Shown here one piece after another: positions 1 through 10,440 of a DNA stretch of 64,000 nt (position 1 is its first letter; each line of letters starts with the position of its first letter). Location: the NCBI RefSeq assembly GCF_002896875.1, contig NZ_CP023278.1, forward strand, positions 4,078,501-4,142,500, in the 5' to 3' direction. Source of the DNA: Nostoc sp. CENA543 (GTDB lineage: Bacteria; Cyanobacteriota; Cyanobacteriia; Cyanobacteriales; Nostocaceae). The notes below the pieces were generated by a model that saw only the letters and a program-made list of their open reading frames with translations, searched no databases and was not told the origin of the DNA. The position numbers and the translations under genes are program-made.

Positions 1-9
1 TCTAGTTAA

Positions 10-126
10 TTACTCTAAGTCCCGACGGCCGGGGTTACGAGCTGGGTCATTAGACAAAAATCCGAACACGAAAATAGCTACGAAGAAAGCTACAACAATA
101 TAAACAGCGATTTTTAAAGTTACCAT
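10..126 (-). CDS. psbI: Photosystem II reaction centre protein I (PsbI)
   Basis: A 38-residue protein, [10 protein letters not shown]...NPGRRDLE, recognisable as PsbI, the single-pass thylakoid subunit of photosystem II that lies near the D1/CP43 side and helps early PSII assembly. One hydrophobic helix spans about residues 6-24 ([17 protein letters not shown]). The C-terminal tail [14 protein letters not shown] is the family's conserved stromal/cytoplasmic end. Length equals the usual 38 aa. The ATG is preceded by a GGAGAG ribosome-binding sequence about 8 bases upstream. It stands alone, 270 bp downstream of the acyltransferase gene on the same strand. Identification is from memory of the family and is strong because the whole protein matches its expected pattern. 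Confidence 0.95.
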   Translation of the reverse strand: MVTLKIAVYIVVAFFVAIFVFGFLSNDPARNPGRRDLE

Positions 127-395
127 CGGTGATCTCTCCAAGAAGTTATGACAAAAGGCTCTTCCTTAGTATCTGCCGTGCAGAAAAGATAGCTCCTTTA
201 TATTACCCACAGATCGCTCCCTTTGGAGAGGACTACGGTGATAGTTCAGCACTAAATCCTCTCTAAATAGCCTGTGGCGGTATTTGTCAAGATGGTAATC
301 AAAGTAGATGCTCCGAGATATATTGTGGATGCGATCGCATCATCGCTGTTTTTATCTGATTATGAGACGCTGGCTAAAGGCTAAGGTTTCCCAAA

Positions 396-1112
396 TCAAC
401 ACTCAACCATCCCCAATGGTTCATGACCATTCACAGACACTGGCGTGACTCTGCTTTTAATCACCCGCGCCGGAACACCTACAGCCACTGAGAAGGGGGG
501 AATATCTTTATTAACTACCGCACCAGCACCAATGACGCTCCCCTTACCAATAGTCACGCCATCTAATACCGTGACCCCATGTCCTAGCCAGCAGTCATCC
601 TCAATCACAATTCCTCGACAAGTCACACCTTGGTATTTAATAGGCTGTGTTGGGTCAGTAAAATTATGATTGTTAGCATAGATCCCTGAATGTGCTGCAA
701 TCATACAACGCTTGCCAATTTTAATGTTTCCTGGGCCAGCAATACAAACATCCGGCCCAATAAACGTTTCACTATCAATATCAATACAAGTGTCTGCTAA
801 ACAACCAATATCAACATAACGCTCAATCGCTACTCCGTCCCTGAGCCGAATTTTATTATTGATATGTCCTCTAGCATCGAGACGTACACCTTTAAACAGA
901 TGTACTCCATTGCCAACTTCAATACAAGAAGTGTTGATAAATTCCACTCCATCTTGAATGTAGACTGAACGCCCCATCTGAGCAAAAATCTTTCTATACA
1001 AGAGATTTCTTAATTTTGTGCCTAGAGCTAATGTCGGTAAATCTCCTAAGAATGTAATGAATAAAAGCTCTTGTAAACGCTGAAATTTCCCGTTGAATCG
1101 TTGATTATTCAT
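396..1112 (-). CDS. Left-handed beta-helix acyltransferase (WcaF/LacA-like)
   Basis: A 238-aa hexapeptide-repeat acyltransferase. From about residue 55 onward it shows the imperfect [LIV]-G-x4 repeats of a left-handed beta helix (for example VGNGVHLFKGV, IGPDVCIAGPGNIKIGKRCMI, IGKGSVIGAGAVV). It ends in the IPPFSVAVGVPARVIK motif of the acetyltransferase family. The likely catalytic His is in YANNHNF. The N-terminal 50 residues resemble the extension of colanic-acid type (WcaF) enzymes. The probable role is O-acetylation of a sugar in an exopolysaccharide or envelope glycan, using acetyl-CoA in the cytoplasm; the acceptor cannot be read from sequence. There are no glycan genes beside it, so its pathway stays open. 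Confidence 0.8.
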   Translation of the reverse strand: MNNQRFNGKFQRLQELLFITFLGDLPTLALGTKLRNLLYRKIFAQMGRSVYIQDGVEFINTSCIEVGNGVHLFKGVRLDARGHINNKIRLRDGVAIERYVDIGCLADTCIDIDSETFIGPDVCIAGPGNIKIGKRCMIAAHSGIYANNHNFTDPTQPIKYQGVTCRGIVIEDDCWLGHGVTVLDGVTIGKGSVIGAGAVVNKDIPPFSVAVGVPARVIKSRVTPVSVNGHEPLGMVEC

Positions 1113-2761
1113 GACCTAATTATCAGATGAATGGTGTTAACAATGCCAAGGTTGTACCGTAAATTAATCATGGTTTTGGGGAGTAACATTCCTGCTGATA
1201 CTTATAGATTGAACAAAGAGAATTATGTATAACTAAAAATACATTTCAATTATAAAAATCTCATTACTCTGTAGATTATTATCTATTTTTAACTATCAGC
1301 ATTTGTCAGAATCTACATCATGATATATGCAATATTACGCATATTGTCTGCACGAAATTAGACTGTTTATGACTATCTGTTATTACCCACAATTGCAAGA
1401 TTATTCAGTTATAAAATTGGGTATGCTCAACTAATCACATGAAAGGTTTATGTAGGTAACTATGGGTTTAACTACAAAGTAATTTATGAGTTGTTTGATT
1501 ATGTATACTTAACAGTTAAACACCACATAATTTAGTGTATGGAGTCTTTTAGCATATTCAGGGCTTTAAACTACCTAAAACGTCTGTAGCAGCAGCATAA
1601 GCTACAGATAATCTCTGTGCAGAATCCTCGAATATTTAACACTAAAACACTTACACCAACCTTTATTTATTAGTGGTTAAGCTATGTTTACAGCCCAATT
1701 TAACAAGATTTTTCAACGGCAATATATTTTGTACAGATTGAATTAATCAACCAGAAATTTTTATCTGTACAGCTAAATATAATTAGCGTTGCATTTATCT
1801 TGGTTATTCCTGAAGTTAAAATAACCAAGTTAGGGTGGAGTATCTCCCACTTCAGCCATCACATTAAAATTGACCATCGGTGCAAACAAGTAAGCTTTTC
1901 CCCGATTGCTATGACGGCTTTCTTGCAACGAATTTCTAGAGTAAATTGCTCTAATCATGTTGCACACAGATGATTTACAAACCAACCACCGAATCATGTT
2001 TTGAATTACATGAGTGGCTTTTGACAATAATTGTTTTCCAGCATAACACATTTTATTTTATAAATATCAACCCAAAGAAAGGAGTTTTATTTAATATTGC
2101 TGACATATGATTATCTAGCAAGATATAAATTTTTCTAATATAAAATCTTCATTACAATATTGTTTTTTGTAAACAAAAATACATTCAATTTTGTTGATAA
2201 AGATCTAGTTAATCAGTGGATAAATTTGTACAATTAGTAACTAATAAATTGAATATTTTTAAAAGATATAGAAATCCGCTTTGATTCCTGAAATCATTTG
2301 CTTAGTAAGGGAACAAGGAACAGGGAACGGGAAACAGTTAAGAAGGAATAAAAGTCCATTAGGGTGTGTTAGCGACAGCGTAACGCACCCACTACCAAGG
2401 CATTTGGTATGTTAGGCGTAAGCCGTAACGCACCTTACATATACTTAGATTTTTTTCCAAATCAATCGGATTCCTACAGGGGTACTAATTTCTTGCATAA
2501 ATCAAAGATGATTTTTCTAAAAATTGGGGTTAATCTTTATAATTTCTTGAAGATTAGTATAATAATTAGCAAAATAGAATCATAACTAAAGTGAGGTAAT
2601 CACTATATATATACAGGCTAAGGGCAATGTTTTCTGGAAAAATTTCCAGACATCACTATTTCATTTAAATCATCGAGTTTTTATTACTGAGGAGTGAGTA
2701 ATTTAGCAGACATGATGCGTTGTAGTATTTTGGAGTGATTCATTGAATACATAGAGTTTAA
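1113..2761. other. 1.65 kb AT-rich spacer without a recognisable gene
   Basis: No convincing gene was found here. A 73-codon frame at 1830-2051 (minus) lacks a ribosome-binding site and matches no family I know, so I do not call it. The stretch is AT-rich. At 2305-2440 it carries short repeats of the type GGGAACAGGGAA and two copies of a GTAACGCACC-containing unit that recurs between genes in this group. It could hold regulatory signals for the flanking minus-strand genes or a decayed gene. Confidence 0.5.
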
Positions 2762-3433
2762 CTACTGATTTTTAATTAAATGTTTTTGTAAAGCAACAAG
2801 TACAGCTTGAGTGCGATCGCTTACCTCTAACTTCTGTAAAATCGCATGAATATGCACTCGTACTGTCCCTGTGGCGATACATAATGTCTGGGCGATTTCT
2901 TGATTAGTTTTACCGGCGGCTAATAGTGAAAGAATTTCTTGCTCACGCCCAGTCAGTGGATTGGCAAGCTTAGTGATATTGTCTGACTCAGGTTGAGATA
3001 GTTCGTAGCTTAAGGAAGAACGAATTTCCTGTGTTGCTGTGGCATCCCACCACGAAGCACCCGCAGCCACAGAACGTAATGCCAAAACTAACTTTTCCGC
3101 AGCAATGCCTTTAAGACAGTAGCCCTGCGCGCCAGCTTCAATTAAGCGTGTAATTAAAGGTTTTTGGGAATGAGAAGTGAAAACTAAAATTGGCAGGAGG
3201 GGATTTTGCTGTTTAATTTGTCTGCAAGCTTCAATACCACCAATTCCCGGCAAACCTACATCTAATAGCACCACATCTAAAAGATTTTGCTTGACTAATT
3301 CAATAGCTGTTTCACCATCCTCAGCCTCAGCGACAATCTCTAAGCCCGGTTCTTGTTGCAATCGCACGCGTAAACCTAAGCGGAAGAGTTCATCGTCCTC
3401 AACAAGTAAAATTTTAATAGGGATAGAGGACAT
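2762..3433 (-). CDS. NarL/FixJ-type response regulator
   Basis: A 223-aa two-component response regulator. The receiver domain (about 1-125) has the acidic pair VEDD at 11-14, the phospho-acceptor Asp58 in LLDVGLPG, and TSH and K further on. The C-terminal LuxR/NarL helix-turn-helix (about 155-220) reads LTGREQEILSLLAAGKTNQEIA...VRVHIHAILQKL. It acts as a DNA-binding transcription regulator once phosphorylated. Its start codon lies one base after the stop of the kinase gene, so the two are translationally coupled and are cognate partners. The pair is divergent from kdpA, 0.55 kb away. It is not an OmpR-type regulator, so it should not be called KdpE on position alone. Confidence 0.9.
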   Translation of the reverse strand: MSSIPIKILLVEDDELFRLGLRVRLQQEPGLEIVAEAEDGETAIELVKQNLLDVVLLDVGLPGIGGIEACRQIKQQNPLLPILVFTSHSQKPLITRLIEAGAQGYCLKGIAAEKLVLALRSVAAGASWWDATATQEIRSSLSYELSQPESDNITKLANPLTGREQEILSLLAAGKTNQEIAQTLCIATGTVRVHIHAILQKLEVSDRTQAVLVALQKHLIKNQ

Positions 3434-3434
3434 T

Positions 3435-4547
3435 TCAGGCAGTTAGAGATTGAAAGGGATAAACGGGCAATTTGAATGCAAACATAGCACCAGTTGGTGT
3501 TCTGTTCTCTGCCCAAATTATACCGCCGTGGGCTTCAATAATTTGCCGAGATAGATAAAGTCCCAGTCCTGAACCTTTGGCTTGGCGTAGACCGAAAGTG
3601 TCACTATGTCCTTGATAAAATCGCTCAAATAAATGAGGTAACTGTTCTGGCTCAATACCTGCACCCGTATCCAGAATTTTTACCACCTGGTAAGAATCTT
3701 GTGGTTCTAAAACTACTTCTACCTTAGCACCGCGCCGCGAGTGATTAATGGCATTCACCAAGAGATTGTTAAACACACGTTGCAGTTGTAGGGTATCGCC
3801 TTGAACCCACAATGCACGTCGCCAATCGGAATCACCATAACTCACCGAGAGATGAACACGACGATTCGCTGCTAATGCAATCAAACTACTAGCCACCTCT
3901 TCTGCTAAGTTGCTTAAATCTAGAGGTGCTAAGTCCAGTTTTAAGCCTTCAATATCGTTACGATAGACATCTAGCAGAGTTTCTACGAGTTGCAGAGAAG
4001 TTTGGTGGCTACGTGCCATTGTGTCTAACACTTGTTGTTGAGTTGGTACAACGGGGCCAAATTTTTCTTGTTGAAAAGCTTTGATGGTTTCAATGGCTCC
4101 CAGCAAAGGTGTTTTTAAATCATGGGTGAGTGTAGAGGCGAAATCTTCTCGGAGTTTTACTAGTTCCTCTTGAGATTCTAGCTTGGCACGAGTAACAGCG
4201 ATCGCTTCTTGGGAACGACGCAGGCGATTGCTTAACACACCAGTGACAATCAAAGCCATAACAGCGATCGCGCGATTGGCAACTGTGGATACATTAATTA
4301 TTTCACCTCCCGGTAAAAAAAGATTCAAAATTGTTAAGCACACAGCTACAGTAGTGGCTTGAAAGTTTGCCATCTTGCCAAACCATGAGTTTGTTAACAA
4401 TATGGGGCCGGTGTAAAGATATCCAAACACATATTCAGTGGGTGTTTTAAACTCCATCACCATCACAGTCGCAAATAGTCCCAATATAACTGCCAATCTG
4501 CTCGATTGTGATTTTTTAGTTAGTAATCTTCTCAGATATAAAAACAT
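3435..4547 (-). CDS. Membrane-bound sensor histidine kinase
   Basis: A 370-aa histidine kinase. The N-terminal 110 residues hold about three hydrophobic helices (LAVILGLFATVMVM, VAVCLTILNLFL, AIAVMALIVTGVL). A short coiled coil (SQEAIAVTRAKLESQEELVKL) leads into the HisKA domain with phospho-His142 in LTHDLKTPL. The ATPase domain follows: N-box NNLLVNAINHS, G1 DTGAGI, F-box LFERFYQG, G2 GSGLGL. There is no separate PAS or GAF sensor domain, so the signal is probably sensed by the membrane region. It is co-transcribed with the NarL-type regulator just downstream. The location next to kdp suggests, but does not show, a link to potassium or osmotic control. Confidence 0.88.
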   Translation of the reverse strand: MFLYLRRLLTKKSQSSRLAVILGLFATVMVMEFKTPTEYVFGYLYTGPILLTNSWFGKMANFQATTVAVCLTILNLFLPGGEIINVSTVANRAIAVMALIVTGVLSNRLRRSQEAIAVTRAKLESQEELVKLREDFASTLTHDLKTPLLGAIETIKAFQQEKFGPVVPTQQQVLDTMARSHQTSLQLVETLLDVYRNDIEGLKLDLAPLDLSNLAEEVASSLIALAANRRVHLSVSYGDSDWRRALWVQGDTLQLQRVFNNLLVNAINHSRRGAKVEVVLEPQDSYQVVKILDTGAGIEPEQLPHLFERFYQGHSDTFGLRQAKGSGLGLYLSRQIIEAHGGIIWAENRTPTGAMFAFKLPVYPFQSLTA

Positions 4548-4809
4548 TTAGGATATATTTTTGTTCAGAATAACTATTGATTTTATAGTAATTAATAACT
4601 AAGGGAGTTACAGATTTATTATTTTTAAACATAGAGGAGCGCAGAGATTTTTACATAGTAATTCAATAGGTTAGGCAATGCTATATAACTTTAAATATTA
4701 TGATAAAACTCTAATTAACAACTTTTTACCATTTCCCTGTTCACTTGTCATCGTTTAGCAGATATATAGCAGTTCTATCTGATTTGTGAGAACTCGCGGT
4801 GTCCAGTTT

Positions 4810-4832
4810 CCCGACTTCTCGAAGAAGTCGGG
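4810..4832. repeat. Perfect hairpin upstream of kdpA (dispersed palindrome)
   Basis: Arms CCCGACTTCT and AGAAGTCGGG flank a 3-base loop; GGATCTTTT follows. It lies in the 550-bp divergent spacer between the sensor kinase and kdpA. A close relative (GATCCCGGACTTCT type) is the terminator at 48331, so this is a dispersed palindrome rather than an operator special to kdp. Confidence 0.6.
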
Positions 4833-5097
4833 GATCTTTTGTCTCATAAATGATTTAGGATTGCTATATAAACATAATAAACACCTGCATATAAATTATC
4901 TAAACGTTAGATATAGAAAAAATAAACGCTAGATCAATAAAAAATATACCCATTTTTATATCTTCTATATCTTGTATTTCTTACGAGATCAATAGATGAT
5001 TTAAATCAAATGATACAAATAATTGCCGCACAAATTACTATGTACAGCGATGCCTGAAATTATCGTCAAAATTACGAATTATTAATTGGGATAAATC

Positions 5098-6843
5098 ATG
5101 TTACAAGGATGGATACAAATAGCATTAACGCTATTAATTGTCGTGGCTATAACTCCCTTTTTTGGGCGATATATAGCGCGTGTCTACCAAGAGCAAATAA
5201 CTTTTCTTGACCCGATTTTGAATCCGATTGAGCGAATACTTTACTCTTTGGTGGGTGTTGCCACTAAAGAAAATATGACGGGTTGGCAGTATGCACGAGC
5301 CATTTTGTACAGCAACATAGTGATGGGGTTGCTGATTTTCTTGATTCTCATGAATCAAGGATGGTTGCCTTTTAACCCTACTAAAATAGGTGCGCCAACT
5401 TGGGATACAGCATTACACACAACCATATCGTTTATTACCAACACTAACCAACAACACTATTCTGGTGAAACCTACCTCAGCTATGCCAGTCAAATGTGGG
5501 GTTTAGGCTATCATATGTTCACCTCGGCGGCGACTGGGTTGGCGGTGGGGATTGCTTTTATTCGTGGGTTGACTGGTAGACCTTTGGGTAACTTTTATGT
5601 AGACTTGATTCGCTCAATTACGCGGGTTTTGTTACCTATTTGTATTGTGGGTGGAATTGCCCTAATGGCGGCTGGCGTTCCCGAAACCTTAGCCGGGCCA
5701 GTTGTCATTCCTACTTTAGAAGATCCTAATATAAGTCAGGCGATCGCACGCGGCCCTGTGGCTCATTTTGAAATCATCAAAGAACTAGGAGAAAACGGCG
5801 GCGGCTTTTTTGCCATCAACTCTGCACATCCTTTTGAAAATCCCAACGGCTTTTCTAACTTAATTGAGGTTGTGGCGATGCTGTCAATTCCCACAGCATT
5901 GATTTATGCTTACGGTTTATTTGCTCACAACACTAAACAAGCTTGGTTAGTCTACGGGATGGTAGGTGTGATTTATATCGCGTTTATCATCATCACCGCC
6001 ATTGGTGAATATAATGGCAATCCAGCAGTCAATACACTTTTGGGCAGTACACAACCAAACTTAGAAGGAAAGGAAGTCCGGTTTGGTTGGGCGCAGTCTG
6101 CCTTGTTTGCTGTCAGCACAACCGGCACTATGTGTGGTGCTGTTAATAGTTTGCATGACTCCTTCATGCCCAACGGCGGTTTTGTCACCCTCTCGAATAT
6201 GTTTTTGCAAATCATTTGGGGTGGACAGGGTACAGGTACAGCATACTTGTTTGCTTACTTGATTTTGGCAGTATTTGCTACAGGTTTAATGGTGGGACGC
6301 ACACCAGAATTTCTGGGACGCAAAATCGAAAAGCGGGAAGTTGTACTAGCAAGTTTTCTGATTCTCTTAGTTCACCCCATTGCGATTATGATACCGGCTG
6401 GCATCGCCCTAGCATTCCCCGATCAACTAGCAGGAATCAGCAACCCAGGCTTTCACGGTTTTGCTCAAGTTATCTATGAATACGCCTCAGCAGCAGCTAA
6501 CAACGGTTCAGGATTGGAAGGCTTAAGTGATTCTCAACCATCACCAATAGCCATTGCAGTCGGTGCCAAAACTACCGCAACTGCTTTATGGTGGAACCTC
6601 AGCACTTGTTTTAGTCTCCTCGCCGGACGCTACATTCCCATTATTGGGTTACTGTTACTAGCAGATAGTATGTCTCGCAAACAACAAGTTCCTTTCAACG
6701 TCGGTACATTACGCACTGACACCGGACTATTTACAGGTGTAACCGCAGGGGTAATTTTAATCCTCGGCGCGCTGACATTTTTCCCAGTCCTAGCATTCGG
6801 CCCCATCGGTGAAGCCTTTTGGATTGCTAGAGGTATTGGTTGA
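5098..6843 (+). CDS. kdpA: Potassium-transporting ATPase, subunit A (KdpA)
   Basis: A 581-aa, many-helix membrane protein, the K+-translocating, channel-like subunit of the high-affinity Kdp P-type ATPase. It carries the four selectivity-loop regions of the SKT superfamily: [11 protein letters not shown] near 115, [21 protein letters not shown] near 230, [12 protein letters not shown] near 345 and [11 protein letters not shown] near 490. Length fits the family, which is usually 550-580 aa. It opens the operon kdpA-kdpB-kdpG-kdpC-kdpD. The gap to kdpB is unusually long, at 326 bp, and full of repeats. Kdp is normally induced by K+ limitation, and in Anabaena by desiccation; no operator could be recognised here. 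Confidence 0.97.
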   Translation: MLQGWIQIALTLLIVVAITPFFGRYIARVYQEQITFLDPILNPIERILYSLVGVATKENMTGWQYARAILYSNIVMGLLIFLILMNQGWLPFNPTKIGAPTWDTALHTTISFITNTNQQHYSGETYLSYASQMWGLGYHMFTSAATGLAVGIAFIRGLTGRPLGNFYVDLIRSITRVLLPICIVGGIALMAAGVPETLAGPVVIPTLEDPNISQAIARGPVAHFEIIKELGENGGGFFAINSAHPFENPNGFSNLIEVVAMLSIPTALIYAYGLFAHNTKQAWLVYGMVGVIYIAFIIITAIGEYNGNPAVNTLLGSTQPNLEGKEVRFGWAQSALFAVSTTGTMCGAVNSLHDSFMPNGGFVTLSNMFLQIIWGGQGTGTAYLFAYLILAVFATGLMVGRTPEFLGRKIEKREVVLASFLILLVHPIAIMIPAGIALAFPDQLAGISNPGFHGFAQVIYEYASAAANNGSGLEGLSDSQPSPIAIAVGAKTTATALWWNLSTCFSLLAGRYIPIIGLLLLADSMSRKQQVPFNVGTLRTDTGLFTGVTAGVILILGALTFFPVLAFGPIGEAFWIARGIG

Positions 6844-7169
6844 CACTCTAGTTTAAAGGCTTAACGTTCAAGAAACACAGGGGTATAGGGGTGTAATTTA
6901 ACGCTATGTGCAACTTATCATTGAAACCCCTCTCCAAACCTCTCCCCTGCAAGGAGAAGCCACTGCGTTGCGCGGGTTTCCCGCGTTGTAGCAAGTGGCG
7001 TTAGAGGCTTTAATTCTTGCTCCCCTTCCCTACAAGGGAAGGAGTTGGGGGTTAGGTTTGAAGAAAGTTTGCACACAGCGTAATTCACGAAAATCATGCA
7101 AAAAATCCAAATCCAGAAACCCCCTGCCAAACATAAATTTCTTAATTTTGAATTGGTATTCCATAATCT
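6844..7169. repeat. Repeat-filled spacer separating kdpA from kdpB
   Basis: This 326-bp stretch carries GGGGTATAGGGGTGTA (an STRR octamer type) and then a long imperfect inverted repeat. The left part is AACCCCTCTCC... and the right part is GGAGTTGGGGGTTAGGTTT, with a GTTGCGCGGGTTTCCCGCGTTGTAGC hairpin inside, part of a repeat seen in related form at 24975-25140. It interrupts an operon that is normally tightly packed, so the insert may lower or separate kdpB expression. Confidence 0.6.
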
Positions 7170-9317
7170 ATGACAACCAATATAGACTCATCACCTCGTC
7201 CTCCCCGTATTCCTCACGGAACGCGTGATTCACGCAGACATACACCCAAAGCAGATATGCGGGGGCTTTATCAAAGGGCAATCAAAGAATCTTTTGTCAA
7301 ACTTCATCCCCGTATTGCCGTCAAAAATCCCGTGATGTTTGTGGTTTGGGTGGGAACAATCGTCACTTTTCTGGTAACTCTTGACCCTAATTTATTCGGC
7401 ACTTTACAGGTAAATGTCAACCAACAACGGCTATTAAACGGTTTAATTACCTTAATTCTCTTTTTTACAGTCGTGTTTGCTAACTTTGCCGAAGCAGTCG
7501 CCGAAGGACGCGGTAAAGCACAAGCAGATTCCTTGAGGTCAACCCGTTCCGATACTACTGCCCGCAAAATACTACCCGATGGTACAATTGAGCAAATTAA
7601 CTCCACCGAATTACGCCGCAACGACTTAGTAAAAGTCATTGCCAATGATATGATTCCCGCCGATGGCGAAGTGATTCAAGGTATCGGTTCAGTTGATGAG
7701 TCGGCAATTACAGGGGAATCTGCGCCTGTACTCAAACAACCAGGTACAGATATTGCTAGTTCTGTGACTGGAGGTACACGCTTACTTTCAGATGAATTAA
7801 CGATTCGCATTACTGCCGACCCTGGTCAGGGTTTTATTGACCGGATGATTTCCCTTGTGGAAGGGGCAGAACGGACGAAAACACCTAATGAGATTGCCTT
7901 AACAGTATTGTTAGCCGTACTGACGCAAGTTTTCTTAATTGTGGTGGCTACTATGCCCCCCTTTGTTAACTATATTGCCAACTTTATCAGCATTGTGTTT
8001 GGGGCAGAAGCCGGAAACAGCTTGCGTGCAGGTGCTAGCGTCGCCATCTTAATTTCCCTATTGGTAGCTTTAATACCTACTACTATCGGTGGTTTACTCA
8101 GTGCGATCGGTATTGCTGGTATGGATAGAGTCGCCCAATTTAATGTCATTGCCACCTCTGGACGAGCTGTAGAAGCCTGCGGTGATATTAATACCTTGGT
8201 GCTAGATAAAACTGGTACAATTACCTTGGGCAACCGTATGGCTGATGAGTTTATCCCGGTCAACAGTTACTCAGTCACAGATGTAGCGCGAGTAGCTTTA
8301 GCTGCCAGTGTGTTTGATGAAACACCAGAAGGTAGGTCAATTATTAAACTAGCTGAAAGTTTGGGTGTCAAGGTTGATTTTGATTCCAAACAAGCCGAAG
8401 GTGTGGAATTTTCTGCAAAAACCCGGATGAGTGGGACTAATTTACCCAACGGGAAGGAAGTCCGTAAAGGCGCAGTAGACGCAATTAAAGGCTTTGTCCG
8501 TTCTCGTGGTGGTCGAATTGCTGACGATGTGGATGCAGCTTATGAGCGAGTTTCTCGTCTAGGTGGTACGCCCTTAGCAGTCTGTCAAGATGACCAAATT
8601 TTCGGGGTGATTTATCTCAAGGATATCGTCAAACCGGGCTTGCGGGAAAGATTTGACCAACTGCGGCGGATGGGTGTGAAGACTGTCATGCTAACGGGTG
8701 ACAACCGCATTACCGCCAGTGTCATTGCTCAAGAAGCCGGAGTAGATGATTTCATCGCCGAAGCCACACCAGAAGACAAAATTAGCGTGATTCGCTCCGA
8801 ACAATCTCAAGGTAAACTGGTGGCAATGACTGGTGATGGTACTAACGACGCACCTGCATTAGCTCAAGCTAACGTCGGGTTAGCCATGAACTCTGGAACC
8901 CAAGCCGCCAAAGAAGCTGCTAACATGGTGGACTTAGATTCTGACCCCACCAAGTTAATCGATTTGGTGACAATTGGGAAACAGTTACTCATCACCCGTG
9001 GGGCGTTAACAACATTCTCCATCGCCAACGATATTGCTAAGTATTTCGCCATTATCCCCACAATTTTTGCGGCGGCTGGGATTGGCGCACTCAACATTAT
9101 GGGCTTAAAAAGCGCGCAATCTGCGATTATTTCCGCCCTAATCTACAACGCTTTAATTATTCCCGTCTTGATTCCCCTAGCACTCAAAGGCGTGAAATTC
9201 CGTCCCCTAACGGCAGATCAACTATTAAAACGCAACATCTTCATTTATGGCGTAGGTGGAATTATTGCGCCTTTCATTGCAATCAAACTTATTGATGTGA
9301 TTTTACCTTTGAGTTGA
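7170..9317 (+). CDS. kdpB: Potassium-transporting ATPase, subunit B (KdpB)
   Basis: A 715-aa P-type ATPase catalytic subunit. It shows the TGES actuator motif ([10 protein letters not shown], near 186), the phosphorylation site DKTGT near residue 346, and the TGDN and [12 protein letters not shown] hinge motifs near 510 and 550. The membrane helices and the final helix pair are complete. KdpB hydrolyses ATP to drive K+ movement through KdpA. The N-terminal 50 residues are rich in Pro, Arg and Ser ([18 protein letters not shown]) and longer than in enterobacterial KdpB. The ATG used is the only sensible one, although no strong ribosome-binding site precedes it. It belongs to the kdp operon. 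Confidence 0.97.
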   Translation: MTTNIDSSPRPPRIPHGTRDSRRHTPKADMRGLYQRAIKESFVKLHPRIAVKNPVMFVVWVGTIVTFLVTLDPNLFGTLQVNVNQQRLLNGLITLILFFTVVFANFAEAVAEGRGKAQADSLRSTRSDTTARKILPDGTIEQINSTELRRNDLVKVIANDMIPADGEVIQGIGSVDESAITGESAPVLKQPGTDIASSVTGGTRLLSDELTIRITADPGQGFIDRMISLVEGAERTKTPNEIALTVLLAVLTQVFLIVVATMPPFVNYIANFISIVFGAEAGNSLRAGASVAILISLLVALIPTTIGGLLSAIGIAGMDRVAQFNVIATSGRAVEACGDINTLVLDKTGTITLGNRMADEFIPVNSYSVTDVARVALAASVFDETPEGRSIIKLAESLGVKVDFDSKQAEGVEFSAKTRMSGTNLPNGKEVRKGAVDAIKGFVRSRGGRIADDVDAAYERVSRLGGTPLAVCQDDQIFGVIYLKDIVKPGLRERFDQLRRMGVKTVMLTGDNRITASVIAQEAGVDDFIAEATPEDKISVIRSEQSQGKLVAMTGDGTNDAPALAQANVGLAMNSGTQAAKEAANMVDLDSDPTKLIDLVTIGKQLLITRGALTTFSIANDIAKYFAIIPTIFAAAGIGALNIMGLKSAQSAIISALIYNALIIPVLIPLALKGVKFRPLTADQLLKRNIFIYGVGGIIAPFIAIKLIDVILPLS

Positions 9318-9353
9318 GGGGTGTAGGGGTGTAAGGGTGTGGGGGTGTGGGGG
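9317..9353. repeat. GGGGTGTA octamer tandem repeat
   Basis: Directly after the kdpB stop, about four tandem units of GGGGTGTA and variants occur. The same unit on the other strand (CCCCTACA) is found inside the nifJ coding sequence at 14451-14486. Related short runs are at 6885 and 59567. Confidence 0.75.
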
Positions 9354-9380
9354 AAAGACACTTTAATTCTTTGTGTCTTT

Positions 9381-9435
9381 GCGCCTTTGCGCCTACCGCA
9401 AGCGGAACGCCTAGCGGCGAATGCGTGAGACAAAA
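9381..9435. repeat. Dispersed GC-rich palindromic repeat, copy 1 of 3
   Basis: The unit reads GCGCCTACCGCAAGCGG... through GCGTGAGACAAA and can fold into a short stem. Close copies lie at 24061-24110 and 36253-36307, all between genes and all starting with CTTTGCGCCT. Confidence 0.7.
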
Positions 9436-9514
9436 ATCATCCCATTAACAGCAAAGCCTGAATTTTGAATTGGTATTACTTCTTTCTTGTCTTAATGTCT
9501 CATTTCTCAAAACT

Positions 9515-9802
9515 ATGATGAAACCTCCTCGTGTAAATATTTCTCCTCTACTGACACCGCAAGTATTCGCCCAAATACTTGTAGGAGTAAACGAAATTTG
9601 GTTGCAATGGCGTAAACAAAAACTACCTTTGTATTTGTTCTTAGCAATGTGTTTCAACCTTATAGTTGCGCCTGTTGTTTATGCTGCGACTGGGGAACAG
9701 TTTTCACATTTTCAAGCTTGGGCGTTAGGACTATTGGGACTAGTAACATTAAGCCTTTCTACATATTTGTTTTTTGTAATGTTTGTACCGGAGAAATTCT
9801 AA
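9515..9802 (+). CDS. kdpG: KdpF-like small subunit of the Kdp ATPase (KdpG of Anabaena)
   Basis: A 95-aa protein starting at the tandem ATG ATG of MMKPPRVN. A first hydrophobic segment (LPLYLFLAMCFNLIVAPVVYAA) is followed by a second at the C-terminus (ALGLLGLVTLSLSTYLFFVMFV) that resembles the single helix of KdpF, the lipid-like stabilising subunit of the complex. Between kdpB and kdpC, Anabaena operons carry a gene named kdpG in place of kdpF, and this fits in both position and length. Its stop overlaps the kdpC start by one base (TAATG), implying coupled translation. Its exact role is unproven; stabilising KdpABC is inferred from the KdpF-like tail. Confidence 0.8.
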   Translation: MMKPPRVNISPLLTPQVFAQILVGVNEIWLQWRKQKLPLYLFLAMCFNLIVAPVVYAATGEQFSHFQAWALGLLGLVTLSLSTYLFFVMFVPEKF

Positions 9803-10437
9803 TGAGTTTTGCAACAGAAGCCAGCCGAGCAATTCGTTCTACTATAGTCCTTTGGGTAATTGGCGCAATTATTTATCCGTTTGCCATGATTGCCTTTGGA
9901 CAACTTGTGTTTCCATCTCAAGCTAATGGTAGTTTGATTAAAGATAGTCGGGGTCAAGTTGTTGGTTCTAGTTTAATTGGTCAACCGTTTAGTAGCGATC
10001 GCTATTTTAACTCTCGTCCTAGCACCACCAGCTACAGCACCGCCGACCCAAAAAAAGATGATGCTAAAGTGTTACAAACAGGAGTTTCCGGCGCAAGTAA
10101 TTTAGCTCCTAGTAATTCAGCTTTAATAGAACGCATCAAAGGTAAAGACGATCCAGATCCCAGCAAACGGGTAGAAGGCGATTTAACCCGATTAAAAGCC
10201 ACAGGTGTACAACCTACCGCAGATTTAGTTTACACCTCTGGTTCTAGTCTTGACCCCCACATTACCCAAGAAGCTGCTAGAGCGCAAGTTGCCCGTGTCG
10301 CTAAAGCGCGAGGAATATCACCCCAACAACTAGAAACTCTAATTAATCAAAATACTGATGGTCGCTTTTTGGGAATCTTTGGTGAACCTGGGGTGAATGT
10401 CTTGAAATTAAATCTGGCTGTAGATGCCTTAAAATAA
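9802..10437 (+). CDS. kdpC: Potassium-transporting ATPase, subunit C (KdpC)
   Basis: A 211-aa protein, MSFATEASRAIRSTIVLWVI..., with one N-terminal membrane helix (about 13-34) and a periplasmic/lumenal domain. The domain carries the family motifs GSSLIGQPFSSDRYFNSRPS, SGSSLDPHIT and RVAKARG. The end FLGIFGEPGVNVLKLNLAVDALK is the usual KdpC terminus. KdpC is the assembly and affinity subunit that holds KdpA and KdpB together. The ATG at 9802 is chosen because it overlaps the kdpG stop; the longer open frame upstream is only the shadow of kdpG. A degenerate copy of its 3' end lies 130 bp downstream. Confidence 0.95.
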   Translation: MSFATEASRAIRSTIVLWVIGAIIYPFAMIAFGQLVFPSQANGSLIKDSRGQVVGSSLIGQPFSSDRYFNSRPSTTSYSTADPKKDDAKVLQTGVSGASNLAPSNSALIERIKGKDDPDPSKRVEGDLTRLKATGVQPTADLVYTSGSSLDPHITQEAARAQVARVAKARGISPQQLETLINQNTDGRFLGIFGEPGVNVLKLNLAVDALK

Positions 10438-10440
10438 TTC

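Noticed and set aside
1830-2051. 73-codon open frame on the minus strand
   Set aside because: No ribosome-binding site, no recognisable domain and odd composition. Kept only as part of the spacer description.
2762-4547. Naming the two-component pair KdpE and the missing KdpD transmitter
   Set aside because: The regulator has a LuxR/NarL DNA-binding domain, not the OmpR type of KdpE, and the kinase lacks the KdpD membrane layout. Position alone is too little.
9649-9801. Extended KdpC N-terminus
   Set aside because: The extra frame overlaps kdpG fully. The ATG at 9802 overlapping the kdpG stop and the KdpC family N-terminus decide the start.
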